Shown piece after piece: positions 28,135 to 43,215 of a stretch of 64,000 nucleotides of DNA. The first letter of the stretch is position 1; each line of letters begins with the position of its first letter. Location of the stretch: the NCBI GenBank assembly GCA_009731375.1, contig BJOX01000107.1, positions 450,196-514,195 of the forward strand, written 5' to 3'. Both the position numbers and the translations under genes were made by a program. The DNA is from Paulinella micropora. Its lineage: Eukaryota; Cercozoa; Imbricatea; Euglyphida. The notes below the pieces were generated by a model, which did no database searches, was not told where the DNA came from, and worked only from the letters and a program-made list of their open reading frames with translations.

Positions 28135-28206
28135 CTAGGTTGAGGAGAAAAAGATGTTCTGGCTAGGTTTTTCTCCTCAACCTAGCCACTAGGTTCTTCT
28201 CTTACA
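28135..28206 (+). repeat. 18-bp perfect inverted repeat just before an AG acceptor-like site
   Basis: CTAGGTTGAGGAGAAAAA (28135-28152) pairs with 28168-28185. TTCTTCTCTTACAG follows at 28193-28206. The form recalls the hairpin intron at 22262. Confidence 0.7.
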
Positions 28207-28390
28207 GGATTGTCGTTGGCTGTAAATGAAATGGTAAGCAAGTCCCTTCATGTCGCCTTATGTTAGTATTAATTATCTTGGGCTATGCACTGTTCATCTT
28301 CCGCCGGACATAATTATGTTAGTATTAATTATCTTCTTGCGCTAAGCCCTGTTCGAATGTTTTGTACATTGCATTCGGCTCATCCTGTGA
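28207..28390. other. Degenerate TTATGTTAGTATTAATTATCTT repeats
   Basis: Two copies (28258 and 28314) related to the duplicated flank of cluster L. No gene seen. Confidence 0.5.
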
Positions 28391-28391
28391 T

Positions 28392-28454
28392 TCCAGGTAT
28401 ACTTTTGGTAGGGCAAGGTATACCTTGGTAAGGCAAGGTATACTTTGATTCAGT

Positions 28455-28500
<46 letters not shown>

Positions 28501-28502
28501 GA

Positions 28503-28534
<32 letters not shown>

Positions 28535-28556
28535 TTGAGAGAGAGAGATATCTTGA
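28392..28556. repeat. Palindrome cluster M and (GA)n
   Basis: Three copies of CAGGTATACTTTTGG/CAAGGTATACCTTGG type, then a GA array. Confidence 0.85.
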
Positions 28557-28865
28557 GAGTACATATAAATGATGCATAATGTAGTAAGTAAAAAAAGTAA
28601 AACGTGCAAGCAAATAAAAAGCCAACCCTCTCATATGCGTTTATCGCAAAACCGTAGAACAATTCTTTGTGCATACGCCTTCCATGTCACGGAGCGAACT
28701 CGGGACATGTACACGAATATACATCAAAAGATGTTAATTCCAACGTCTGCAAAGTCGTTCCGAGCACGTAGTTTTGCAATGGGTACACCAACCATCACAA
28801 AGACTAGGGCCCGTACTTAATCAGTGCCACGTTGGACAGGCACTCAAGCATACGTTGTAGTGAGA
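28557..28865. other. Unannotated non-repetitive stretch
   Basis: A plus-strand frame (28569-28817) reads MMHNVVSKKSKTCKQIKSQP and HVTERTRDMYTNIHQKMLIP but shows no domain. Not accepted as a gene. Confidence 0.3.
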
Positions 28866-28946
28866 TGGAGAGAGAGAGAGAGAGACAGAGAGAGACAGTG
28901 AGAGAGAGAGAGGGAGGGAGAGAGAGATACTAGAGAGAGAGATCTT

Positions 28947-28985
<39 letters not shown>

Positions 28986-29064
28986 AGAGAGAGAGAGAGA
29001 GATCGAGAGAGAGAGAGAGAGAGATCGAGAGGGAGAGAGAGAGAGAGAGAGAGTCGAAGAATAG

Positions 29065-29100
<36 letters not shown>
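28866..29100. repeat. (GA)n microsatellite
   Basis: GA array with GATC and CAGA interruptions. Confidence 0.95.
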
Positions 29101-29102
<2 letters not shown>

Positions 29103-29110
29103 CTGACTGG

Positions 29111-29296
29111 TAAAAAAATTTCAAAAAATCCTTGCGGGTGTAAACTCTGCTCTTTGTCGATTTTTTTTTTTTTGCATTTGACTCGTCTCGATGAGCTCTA
29201 TTACATTTTAGTAGCACACGAGAATTTAATAGAGCTCACAAGTTTTCTCAGTAAAAAATTTCAAAAAATCCTTGCGGGTGTAAACTCTGCTCTTTG
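29111..29296. repeat. 46-bp direct repeat flanking a poly(T) and short inverted repeat
   Basis: AAAAATTTCAAAAAATCCTT...TCTGCTCTTTG occurs at 29111-29156 and 29251-29296. Between them GAGCTCTATTA pairs with AATAGAGCTC. Confidence 0.85.
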
Positions 29297-29499
29297 ATCA
29301 ATACTACGTTGTAAAATCTTTTGCCAAGAGTGTCCAACCTGGCATTGATCAAACAAATGCTTTTTAGAACCGCGCCGCGCCCACAAAAGGTAAAAATACT
29401 AAATTTTGTTTTTGGCACACTTCCTGACTCCTTTTCCTGATTTCTTATCGTGGGCACGTTCTTTTCCTGATTTCTTATCGCGGGCCGAACGTACCATTG

Positions 29500-29695
29500 A
29501 AACTTTCAATGTATAAAATTTTTTACCTTGAAACATGGAAAAAAAATCAATTTCACTGTTTCAAGGTATAAAAATCAATACCTTGATGCTTTAAGGTATA
29601 GAAATCACTACCTTGATGCTGTTCAAGGTAAAGAAATCAATACCTTGAGGCTTTTCAAGGTATACCTTGACCGTTTCAGGGTATACCTTGAATAA
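29500..29695. repeat. Palindrome cluster N, diverged forms with split half-sites
   Basis: Here the half-sites CAAGGTAT and ATACCTTGA are often separated by 8-9 bases (AAAAATCA, AGAAATCA) instead of abutting; the last two copies are the standard form. Confidence 0.85.
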
Positions 29696-30230
29696 ACGGG
29701 TTTGTAGTGCGAGACTTAGTTGGAAGGGGTCCAGTATCGCTTTCATCTCTTTAGCTATCTGCTCGAATAAGCCGTTGAGCTTGGGCTGGAGCATGGCGTC
29801 AAATTGCTCTTCTGATATTTCTGCTCGTGGTGTATGACTAGTATGATCATGATCATGATCATGCATATCATGATCAGTTCCGGATCCGTTGTCTGGTTTT
29901 TGTTTGATTGGTGTCTCGTGCTGGTTGGGTGTGGCCGTTGCTTCTTGGTTGGTGCTGGTATTCGTTTGGGATGGGTTTGGGTCGTTGGTGTTGGTGCTAG
30001 TATAGTCTTTCTGCTCGTCGCGATCGGTTTGCTCGTCGCTTTCATCCCATTCGGTGGTATAGTTGATTGGTTTCCATTTTTGTTGGCTTTTTTTTTCCCT
30101 TTTTTTGCTTTCTTTTTTTTGGAAAGAGTTACTTGGTTGGGTCCGTTATCGGTTTCTTGGGTTTTTTCTTGAGATGGTTCAATCCTTGGTGGTGAACTTT
30201 GTTTTCTTCGTTTTTTGGTGTTCTCCATTT
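29696..30230 (-). pseudogene. Retroelement ORF1-like protein fragment (basic, Pro/Thr-rich)
   Basis: The minus strand reads MENTKKRRKQSSPPRIEPSQ, SKKKKAKKGKKKANKNGNQS and, in another frame, NPSQTNTSTNQEATATPNQH, HDHTSHTPRAEISEEQFDAM and LQPKLNGLFEQIAKEMKAIL. The A/C-rich sense strand and Asn/Thr/Gln bias match the LINE at 9.3-12.3 kb, so this is probably the N-terminal part of a related ORF1. It is cut at 29700 by palindrome cluster N. Confidence 0.45.
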
Positions 30231-30246
30231 CTTCCCAATGTTTTAA

Positions 30247-30249
<3 letters not shown>

Positions 30250-30284
<35 letters not shown>

Positions 30285-30318
30285 TCTCCCTCTCTCTCAC
30301 TCTCTCTCACTCTCGCAC

Positions 30319-30395
<77 letters not shown>

Positions 30396-30400
30396 TTCTT
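30250..30400. repeat. (CT)n microsatellite
   Basis: CT array with CACT variants. Confidence 0.95.
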
Positions 30401-30685
30401 CTTCTTCGTTTTTATTGAGAGAACAATTTTACAATCGGACTTAGGGAACTTCTACGTGAAAAGTATAGCTAGTAAGTTATACCTTTATCTAATAAGGTGG
30501 AAACCTATAGCTAGTTATTCAGTTGAGTGTATTAAAGAAGATATTAAATTAGTATTCAGCGGCTCAGTATTAATATTATATTATAACTATTAAAATTCAT
30601 ATTTCTGTTTAGATATATTGTGTGGTGATATTATTATGTTATGTTATGTATATATGTTATTGTAAGGTGTAGTTGTTTATGTGCG
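30401..30685. other. AT-rich spacer, no gene seen
   Basis: It contains a TTTAGATATATTGTGTGGTGATATTATTATG segment resembling 21160-21205 (TTTAGATATATTGCGTTGTAT...), suggesting a shared dispersed repeat next to CT/CA microsatellites. Confidence 0.4.
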
Positions 30686-30686
30686 G

Positions 30687-30689
<3 letters not shown>

Positions 30690-30785
<96 letters not shown>

Positions 30786-30805
30786 TCTCTCTCTCTCTCG
30801 GAAGG
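30690..30805. repeat. (CT)n (CA)n microsatellite
   Basis: Dinucleotide arrays. Confidence 0.95.
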
Positions 30806-31296
30806 GGAGAAGAAGGAGAAGAAGAGGAGTAGAGAAAGTGAAGGTATATACAGGAGATCCACCGCCAGCGCATGAGGATCTTGCTGGCAAGCGACAACGG
30901 AAGCAGAGTAGCCAACTTAGCGTTAGTATATAGAAATATTAATGATTTGTTATATACCTTGAACACTAATAGCGACCCTAACTTCAATTATAATTATAAT
31001 TAATACACGTCTTAACAGAAAATATTAATTATTAATATCATTTGCATTTAGTTTTTTTATACTTTTGATTTAATTTATCTCTATTAATACTTGCTGCAAA
31101 TATTTTCTTGAGTATTAAATTTCTTTAGTGTTAACAAACTGCACTTGAATATAATAAAATGTAAAGAATCCTCCTGTTTCCGGTTTCAAATATCAAAGTA
31201 TTAATATCAACAGGTATTTTTTTGTTATTATTATTCATATAATAAAACTATAGTGTTTGTGTAAAATTAAGTCACGGTGTCATAACTTCAACTCAA
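30806..31296. other. AT-rich intergenic sequence
   Basis: No coding frame or repeat family recognised apart from short AT palindromes. Confidence 0.5.
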
Positions 31297-31405
31297 TGCA
31301 AAGTGCCCCCTACGCCAACCCCGCGCTGCCGATCCCGCCTCGCCGCGCGACAGCGCGGCGAGGCGGGGTCGGCAGCGCAGGGTTGGCGTAGGGGGCCCCT
31401 TTGCA
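31297..31405. repeat. GC-rich ~52-bp-arm hairpin
   Basis: 31297-31348 pairs with 31353-31405 with few mismatches and a GACA loop. The arm runs TGCAAAG..CCCCCTACGCC through CCGCCTCGCCGCGC. It is strongly GC-rich in an AT-rich setting. Confidence 0.9.
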
Positions 31406-32830
31406 GTTTACAGCTCTTAATTTTAAACCAACACTATAGTTTTTAATAATAATGACTCAAGTTTCACTAGTACTGCAAATNNNNNNNNNNTCCATCTTAT
31501 ATATACCGTCCTCCTTTAAACTTTAAATTGAAGGTTACAGTAATAGTAATTTAGACAGGATCTATATATATGCGTGAGTAATCCCCCAGCTCATTAAAAT
31601 CATAGCCTCCACCTGTTCTTAGCCTACGGTATTGATAGCATACCCCTGCACTCAAAACATCTCAAGAAAAAACATTAATACAAACCCAGCAAGCGCATCA
31701 GTAAAAATTCCCTCCTCCCGCCGCCCTTTTTCTCTCGACACCTCTGTCTGTCTCAGTGAAAATTTCCGAGGAACCAGCCGAGAAAAATTTCCATATCCCG
31801 TAAATTTTATTAGCGACTCCAGATTGTTACGATGATAGTACGATAAATGTAGTATGATTTAATATTATAACAGATAATTATATTAATACTAGCTTGAACG
31901 ATATGAAGACTGTGGAATACCTAAAGCAGGGACTCCGGCGGTAGACTTCAAGTTCAAACCAAGGATAACCGACAGACCGGAACGGTAAGTATTGCCATTA
32001 TATACCGGGTGGGCCGGCATACCGCGCAGGTCGGACCAGTAATTCAAGTTGAGTGGCTAAATTGAAGAGGCCCCGATGACGTGCTCTGATACACAGTCTG
32101 CACTGACCTGGCGCACATACCGCCTACCACAATCATGAATGTTTTCGCACTCGCAAGGATCCCGGAGGGAGTAGGGGTACCATGGCTCGGTCCGGGTCCC
32201 CTAATTTCCCATGTGGCACATAGTTTGATGATAATCAATGATGTCAATAAATTCAAGTGGGAAATTTTAACTAGTGATAATTGTTAACACCTAACATAAT
32301 TTACGCAAGCACTGTTTTGATAGAATACTTGTCACTCGTAATTCTTAACACCTACCAACACACCATGGCTAACAACTACAACACTCTGGTTGAAGTGGCA
32401 CCTGCTGACACAAACATCTCTGAATGCATGTATGTATGTATGTATGTTAACTTTGTTTTTTTCACGTGCTAATATGCCGCCTAAGTACAAATATTAACAA
32501 TGTTCTTTTCACGCTTCATCCCCCCCCCCCCNNNNNNNNNNCCACACACACACACACACACCTTTGTATCTCTTAAGCACTACTTCCATTTTTCTTGCGC
32601 ATCCCACTCATATCTCTACTAGTGGAAAGTAGTTTTCTTATATCAAAAGTGTTTCGCGCGAAAGAAAGTGGCACACATCGGCTTGTCTAGTCGTCGTCTT
32701 CGGACACGGCATAGGCGACGGGGACAGGCGACAGGAGCGTACACACAGTAGGCATCATCAGATTGACCGCCTCAGCTCCCTGTCAGTATTAATACATGTA
32801 TACATATAAATATGTATGATTATATTATCC
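31406..32830. other. Unannotated region with two N gaps
   Basis: Gaps at 31481-31490 and 32532-32541, the second flanked by poly(C). Short open frames (31632-31832, 32281-32469) have no recognisable domain. A GC-richer stretch at 31990-32220 resembles coding sequence but no frame was convincing. Confidence 0.4.
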
Positions 32831-32841
32831 ACACATGTGAA

Positions 32842-33142
32842 AACATGCGTTGTATGTATGTATGTACGTATGTATGTATGTATGTATGTATGTATGTATG
32901 TATGCATGTGTGCATGTGTGCATGTATGCATGCATGTATGTATGTATGTATGTATGTATGTATGCATGTATGCATGTATGTATTTATGTATGTATGTATG
33001 TATGTATGTATTTATGCATGTATGCATGTATGCATCTATCTATCTATCTACCTATATATCTATCAGATAGATAGATGAGATCCCGTTGCAAGGACTACAT
33101 CCTTTTGCGATAATACATCTTTCTATCTATCTATCTACCTAC

Positions 33143-33211
<69 letters not shown>

Positions 33212-33232
33212 CATCCATCCATCCATCCATCC

Positions 33233-33325
<93 letters not shown>

Positions 33326-33484
33326 CCTATCTAGCTACCTATCTATCTACCTATCTATCTACCTATCTATCTACCTATCTACCTACCTATCTACCTACCT
33401 ATCTACCTACCTATCTACCTACCTATCTACCTATCTATCTACCTATCTATCTACCTATCTATCTACCTATCTATCTACCTATCT
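32842..33484. repeat. (TGTA)n then (ATCT)n / (ACCT)n microsatellites
   Basis: Tetranucleotide arrays interrupted by a 45-bp spacer at 33065-33118. Confidence 0.95.
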
Positions 33485-33604
33485 GTATCAGTCCCTTCCG
33501 TGCAAACATCATGGCTTAGCTGGGCATCGGGTTAATACTTTACCCACAGACTTCCTTGGTTGACGAAATCAGAAGCTCCTTTTTTCTGACATTAGTCGAT
33601 ATCT
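33485..33604 (+). repeat. Partial (3') copy of dispersed repeat family R1
   Basis: Matches the last 120 bases of the R1 unit (TGTATCAGTCCCTTCCGTGC to CATTAGTCGATATCTCATC). Confidence 0.9.
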
Positions 33605-33687
33605 CATCAGTTGATCTCATCACTTACTCCACGGAGTGAACCAAGGCCACTTGAGGTGTCACTGACCCTCCCTTGGGCTTGGTTTTT

Positions 33688-34154
33688 TTGAAATGGGTGC
33701 CATCTGTCGACAGACAGAGAATTAGGGGATGGTGTGGGTGTGCTGGGCCCGTGGTGGGGTGCCTTATGTGTGCCTAGCCATACGCCTATAAGTCACATGC
33801 CGAAATAGCGACGGGAAGCACAATCCTGTTCCCTCAGGGTGCCCTTTCTCGCTTGTTGAGCCCGGAATAAAACCCACAGTGCTCTGTCGGTTTATACTAG
33901 ACTGTCGAACAGTCTCGAAACTCCATCTGCTTACTGGGTCCTCTGTAATGGAGGTGGGAGCTCGTTCTGCAAGGGGCGCTTATGGAACGAGCCCTGGCCC
34001 CGCCTGGAACTAGGGAGATTTGGTATCGCCTGTATCAGTCCCTTCCGTGCAAACATCATGGCTTAGCTGGGCATCGGGTTAATAATTTACCCACAGACTT
34101 CCTTGGTTGACGAAATCAGAAGCTCCTTTTTTCTGAAATTAGTCGATATCTCAT
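33688..34154 (+). repeat. Dispersed repeat R1, copy 1 (SINE-like or retroelement 3' end, ATCT tail)
   Basis: About 465 bp starting GGTGCCATCTGTCGACAGAC and ending GATATCTCATC, directly followed by an ATCT array. Inverted copy at 58047-58506 and direct copy at 62056-62494, over 95% alike by eye. No ORF is conserved. No Pol III A/B boxes were confirmed. Confidence 0.9.
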
Positions 34155-34905
<751 letters not shown>

Positions 34906-34919
34906 TACGTAAACGTGTG

Positions 34920-35241
34920 ATCATATCCATCTTGTATGAATATTTAATGCGCATGTTTCATACAAAGTTTTTGTTTACATTAAGGTCAGGTGAAAAATTT
35001 CGGCCACCTTACCTTGCGGCCAACGGTAAATACGGAGAATTTTGGCTAAGCTTTTATTTATGAACAAATGTACCGTAATTACCGGCTGGCCGAAATTCTT
35101 CACAACTTTGAATAACAAATGTACCGTTATTATGGGATAATTTGTTCTGGCCGAAATTTTTCATTTTTCCTTAGTATGTATGGTATCCATCATGTATGAA
35201 TATTTATGTACATGTTTCATACAATGTTTTTGGTTTACATA
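34920..35241. repeat. MITE-like unit with inverted ends and flanking ~58-bp direct repeats
   Basis: GTGAAAAATTTCGGCCA (34990-35006) pairs with TGGCCGAAATTTTTCATT (35149-35166). Outside them ATCCATCTTGTATGAATATT... (34926) and ATCCATCATGTATGAATATT... (35185) form a direct repeat ending TTTACAT. An internal ACAAATGTACCGT repeat occurs twice. Confidence 0.7.
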
Positions 35242-36490
<1,249 letters not shown>

Positions 36491-36599
36491 NNNNNNNNNN
36501 NNNNNNNNNNNNNNNNNNNNNNNNNNNNNNNNNNNNNNNNNNNNNNNNNNNNNNNNNNNNNNNNNNNNNNNNNNNNNNNNNNNNNNNNNNNNNNNNNNN
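36491..36599. other. 109-base N gap followed by poly(C)
   Basis: Assembly gap; the poly(C) run 36600-36614 abuts it. Confidence 0.95.
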
Positions 36600-37240
<641 letters not shown>

Positions 37241-37690
37241 TCTCTGCCACTGGCAACTCAGCCTAGGGTTCAGATCTAACTATCTCCTACAGTGACGATT
37301 TTGTGTCCGCCGTTAATCGCGCGCAGCGCAAGGGCTAAACAGGCAACCAACTCCTGACCATGGCTGATGAAGTCGGGGCGTGATGCAAAGGGTTGATGAA
37401 GTCGGGGTTGTAGAAGGTAACTCACAACGAGCGTGAACTCCTGAAACCTCGACTTGCTCATGGCATCATCTCCTTAGGGCACACGCTCCTGGGGAGTGTT
37501 CTAGTGTTGTCCCGTATAGTTCAAAAGGGCTCGGCTACCTTTCGGCTTGAACTGGGCACAGACACCAACCACAGCGAGACAGTGGTTGGTGTGCAGCTTG
37601 GCCGGTGCTGAAAGTTCTTGTCCGGGGGTAGTATAGGAGGCCATGGCTTTTCAAGCTAAGCCACGCCCATAGATTAAACATTAAACATAT
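37241..37690. other. Non-repetitive island of ~440 bp
   Basis: Single-copy in this window. It includes an inverted repeat ACACCAACCAC/GTGGTTGGTGT (37561-37593) and two GATGAAGTCGGGG units. No reading frame was accepted. It may be another retroposon unit, since it is bounded by ATCT arrays on both sides. Confidence 0.4.
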
Positions 37691-38430
<740 letters not shown>

Positions 38431-38544
38431 TATATATATCAAACATCTTGTTGTTACCTTGAGTTCCAAACATGCATACAACGCCCAGAGCAACGTAATC
38501 ACTGTTGTCGCAGGTCGGCAGCCATATCGCATAATCCTATACAC

Positions 38545-38560
38545 ACATCGCAAGTAAGTG

Positions 38561-38594
<34 letters not shown>

Positions 38595-39078
38595 CAAGCA
38601 AGTTAGTAAGTTAGTAAGTTGGTAACCATAAATAAGTAGTAAGTAAGTAGGTGTAAGTCAGTAAGTCAGTAAGTAAAGTGAAGTAAAGTAAAGTAAAGTA
38701 AAGTAAAGTAAAGTAAAGTAAAGTAAAGTAAAATAAAGTAAAGTAAAGTAAAATAAAGTAAAATAAAGTAAAGTAAAGTAAAATAAAGTAAAGTAAAGTA
38801 GAGTAAAGTTAAGTTAAGTTAAGTTAAGTTTTTACGTTTTTAAGTTTTTTAAGTTTCTAAGTTAACTTAAGTTTTAAAGTTAAGTTTCAGTTTCAGTTTA
38901 AGTTTAAGTTAAGGGCAAGGGCAAGGGCAAGGTAAAGGGTAAGGGTAAGGGTAAGGGTAAGGATAAGGGTAAGGGTAAGGGTAAGGGTAAGGGTAAGGGT
39001 AAGGGTAAGGGTAAGGTAAAGTCTAGTCAAGTAAAGTCAAGTCAAATCAAGTCAAGTCAGTCAGTAAGTAAGTAAGTA

Positions 39079-39122
<44 letters not shown>

Positions 39123-39245
39123 GAGTAAGTGAGTAAGTGAGTAAAAGATAGTAAGTTAATAACGTAGTCAATTTTGTAGCAACTTGCTCACTATCTTGCT
39201 TAAATCCTACAAAGAACGTAGTAAGTAAGTAAGTAATTAATTAAT

Positions 39246-39277
<32 letters not shown>

Positions 39278-39345
39278 CAAGTAAGTAAGTAAGCAAGTAA
39301 GTAAGTATGTATGTATGTATGTATGGTAAATAAGTAAGTAATTCA
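38545..39345. repeat. (AAGT), (AAAGT), (AAGGGT) arrays
   Basis: AAGT tetramers grade into AAAGT pentamers and a TAAGGG hexamer block (38931-39020), then back to AAGT. Confidence 0.95.
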
Positions 39346-39369
39346 CTATATTGCATGAATACTACAAAC

Positions 39370-39548
39370 CCCTTTTATATATATATATAATATACATAGA
39401 CTGTGCAAGCTCTTTTATATATATATATATATATATATATTCACAAACACACACACACACACACACACATGCAAACAGAAGTACATGCAGGAGTTTGCAG
39501 ACACGTACACATACAAACAAATAAACATACATACATACATAACATACA

Positions 39549-39579
<31 letters not shown>

Positions 39580-39825
39580 CATACATACATAACATACATA
39601 CATAACATACATACATAACATACATACATACATACATACATACATACATACATACATACATACATACATACTTACATACATACATACAGACATACATACA
39701 GACATACATACAGACATACAGACATACAGACATACAGACATAAAGACATACATACATACATACATACATACATACATACATACATACATACATACATACA
39801 TACATACATAAACATACCAGCACAA
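39370..39825. repeat. (TA), (CA), (CATA), (CAGA) arrays
   Basis: Microsatellite arrays including ACATAACAT units related to the 53.7-kb satellite. Confidence 0.95.
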
Positions 39826-39879
39826 AATATATTTTAATACAAGCCAACAAACGACAAACATGGTATTGGCATATTATCT

Positions 39880-40000
39880 GTCACCTACACAAAATGTGGT
39901 CAGGTTACCGATAAAACTACATATGCAGCGCGCCAAATTTTGACGTGTTTTGCGGGCTGGCCGGCCCGGCTCGCCCGCAAAGCACGTCAAATTTTGTGGC
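39880..40000. repeat. Hairpin unit beside a repeat shared with 47.6 kb
   Basis: CAAATTTTGACGTG...TTGCGGGC (39934-39957) pairs with GCCCGCAAAGCACGTCAAATTTTG (39973-39996). The preceding TGTCACCTACACAAAATGTG...TTACCGAT (39880-39916) recurs inverted at 47625-47665. Confidence 0.7.
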
Positions 40001-40129
40001 TAGCCGCATAATGGACTATGATTACATTGGAATTGCCGGAGCCGGCGTCAGTCCAGACACAAACCCAATCCGTGTTGGGAATGACCTACAGGATATGACG
40101 ATGGTGATGATGATGGTGGTGGTGACGAT

Positions 40130-40138
40130 GATGAAAGG

Positions 40139-40234
<96 letters not shown>

Positions 40235-40482
40235 CACTCGATCCCTTGGCGATGACACAGTTCTCTTCATCGCCTCCGTGACCCAACATAAGAAAACCTA
40301 CATACATACATACATACATACATACATACATAGAAAATCTACTCCATGGTATGAATATATGTATGTATGCATACATACAGACATACAGACATACATACAT
40401 ACATACATACATACATACATACATACATAGATACATAGATACATAGATACCTAGATACATAAATAGATATATGCAGAGATAC

Positions 40483-40545
<63 letters not shown>

Positions 40546-40799
40546 CATACATACATACATATATTACATACATAGCAAGAGCTTCTGCTTCATAGTAGTC
40601 TAGTAGAGTATGACAAAAAAAACATAATAATAATAATAATAATAATAATATAATGTACAGAATGTATGTGTGATGTAAAAGATAGCTTACCTTGTGCAAT
40701 AACTTCCGGTTTCATAGTAATAAAGTAGTATAGTAATAAAGTAGTATAGAATGTAATGTCGAGATTGCGCAAGGTAAAGAAAGAAAGAAAGAAAGAAAT

Positions 40800-40876
<77 letters not shown>

Positions 40877-41035
40877 AAGTGAGAGAGAGAGGGAGAGAGA
40901 GAAAGAAAGAAAGAAAAAAAGAGAGAAAGAGAGAGAGAGAGCCAGAGAAAGAGAGAGAGAGAGAGAGAGATATAGAGAAAGAAAGAAAGAAAGAAAGGAC
41001 ATAATATAATAAGATGTAATACAGAGTGTGCTTTG
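40130..41035. repeat. (GA), (CATA), (GATA), (ATA), (GAAA) arrays
   Basis: Microsatellites with a repeated AATAAAGTAGTATAG spacer near 40720-40750. Confidence 0.95.
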
Positions 41036-41037
41036 AT

Positions 41038-41081
41038 ATACTTGTCGAGTGGTGGTACCCACGAAAGATAGGAGATATAGT

Positions 41082-41134
<53 letters not shown>

Positions 41135-41187
41135 TTGATATCCTAGTCGAGTGGTGGTACCCACGAGAGATAGGAGATACGATAGAT

Positions 41188-41260
<73 letters not shown>

Positions 41261-41313
41261 TTGATATCCTAGTCGAGTGGTGGTACCCACGAGAGATAGG
41301 AGATACGATAGAT

Positions 41314-41386
<73 letters not shown>

Positions 41387-41439
41387 TTGATATCCTAGTC
41401 GAGTGGTGGTACCCACGAGAGATAGGAGATACGATAGAT

Positions 41440-41512
<73 letters not shown>

Positions 41513-41565
41513 TTGATATCCTAGTCGAGTGGTGGTACCCACGAGAGATAGGAGATACGATAGAT

Positions 41566-41622
<57 letters not shown>

Positions 41623-41675
41623 TTGATATACTAGTCGAGTGGTGGTACCCACGAGAGATAGGAGATACGATAGAT

Positions 41676-41728
<53 letters not shown>

Positions 41729-41732
41729 GGAC

Positions 41733-41771
<39 letters not shown>

Positions 41772-41772
41772 C

Positions 41773-41815
<43 letters not shown>

Positions 41816-41820
41816 GAGAC

Positions 41821-41851
<31 letters not shown>

Positions 41852-41887
41852 CAGACAGATAGACAGACAGACAGACAGATAGACAGA

Positions 41888-41931
<44 letters not shown>

Positions 41932-41936
41932 TAGAC

Positions 41937-41969
<33 letters not shown>

Positions 41970-41975
41970 CTAGGG
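41038..41975. repeat. R3 core-plus-GATA tandem array
   Basis: The core TTTGATATCCTAGTCGAGTG...GATACGATAGATT occurs six times (GTCGAGTGGTGGTACCCACG at 41045, 41147, 41272, 41399, 41525, 41635), each followed by 50-80 bp of GATA. GACA/GATA repeats end the array. Confidence 0.95.
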
Positions 41976-42320
41976 CCACTTTTCTGGATTTCAAATGAGA
42001 AAACAGTTTCACGACATAGAAAACCAACTAGCATTTTCTAATTCTGTCTTGGCCTGGGGTGTGAAAGTGGCACACCACAGGCCAGGCTTTTCAGGAAGGA
42101 AACCCAGAAAGTGGCCCCCGAAACCCGGAATTCTGGGTGGGTGTAGAATGACGATTACCTTCAGGAATGGCTTCCGGCTCATAGTATCTCTCCGTCCCCC
42201 CNNNNNNNNNNCCTCTCTCTCTTTCTCTCTCTTTCTATATAAATCCGGAATTCTGGGGTGTAGAATGACGATTACCTTCAGGAATGGCTTCTGGTTCATA
42301 GTACTTCAAATCCAATCGAG
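41976..42320. repeat. 60-bp segment duplicated across a gap
   Basis: CCGGAATTCTGGG..TGTAGAATGACG...CTCATAGTA at 42125-42186 recurs at 42244-42303. The 10-N gap (42202-42211) with poly(C) lies between, so the duplication may be an assembly artefact. Confidence 0.7.
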
Positions 42321-42339
42321 CACCACTTCCGCTGTATAG

Positions 42340-42429
42340 GGATGAAATAGATTAGATAGATAGATAGATAGATAGATATAAAACGTTAAATCGATGACTT
42401 GTGTGGGATAACTACGAAGATCGATCTAC

Positions 42430-42502
<73 letters not shown>

Positions 42503-42716
42503 CATCTATCTATCTATCTATCCCTCTCTCCGTCCCCCCCCCCCCCCCCCCCCCTCTTTNNNNNNNNNNCCAGACGTCCAGGAACAAGACGAATCTCGAT
42601 TAGAGCTGTACAAAAAACATACATACATACATGACATACATACATACATACATACATAAATACATACATAAATACATACATACATACATACATACATGCA
42701 TACATAAATATATATA

Positions 42717-42750
<34 letters not shown>

Positions 42751-42899
42751 CAAACATTCATACATATATACAAACATACATACATACATACATACATACA
42801 TACATACATACATACATACATACGTACTTTCCTGGGACAAGACGAATCTCGATTTGCGTTGTACAAAACATACATACATACATGACATACATACATACA

Positions 42900-42930
<31 letters not shown>

Positions 42931-42975
42931 CATACATACATACATACATACATGCATACATGCATTCATACATTC

Positions 42976-43026
<51 letters not shown>

Positions 43027-43064
43027 CATACATACATACATTACATACATACATACATACATAC

Positions 43065-43095
<31 letters not shown>

Positions 43096-43215
43096 CATAC
43101 ATACATACAATTTGCGCTGTACAAAACAAAACAAGTAGGTATAAATACCTACATAGATACCTACATACCTACCTACATACCTGCTACATACATACATACA
43201 TACATACACATACGT
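42340..43215. repeat. (ATCT), (CATA), (GATA) arrays with a repeated ACAAGACGAATCTCGATT core
   Basis: The short core GGAACAAGACGAATCTCGATT (42581) recurs at 42834 and, shortened, at 43110. A 10-N gap lies at 42560-42569 after poly(C). Confidence 0.9.

Noticed and set aside
33688-34154. R1 repeat as a structural RNA gene
   Set aside because: No match to rRNA, tRNA, snRNA or SRP features could be recognised. Position next to ATCT tails fits a retroposon better.
38931-39020. Interstitial telomere
   Set aside because: The hexamer is TAAGGG, not TTAGGG or TTTAGGG, and it grades into the surrounding AAGT repeats.
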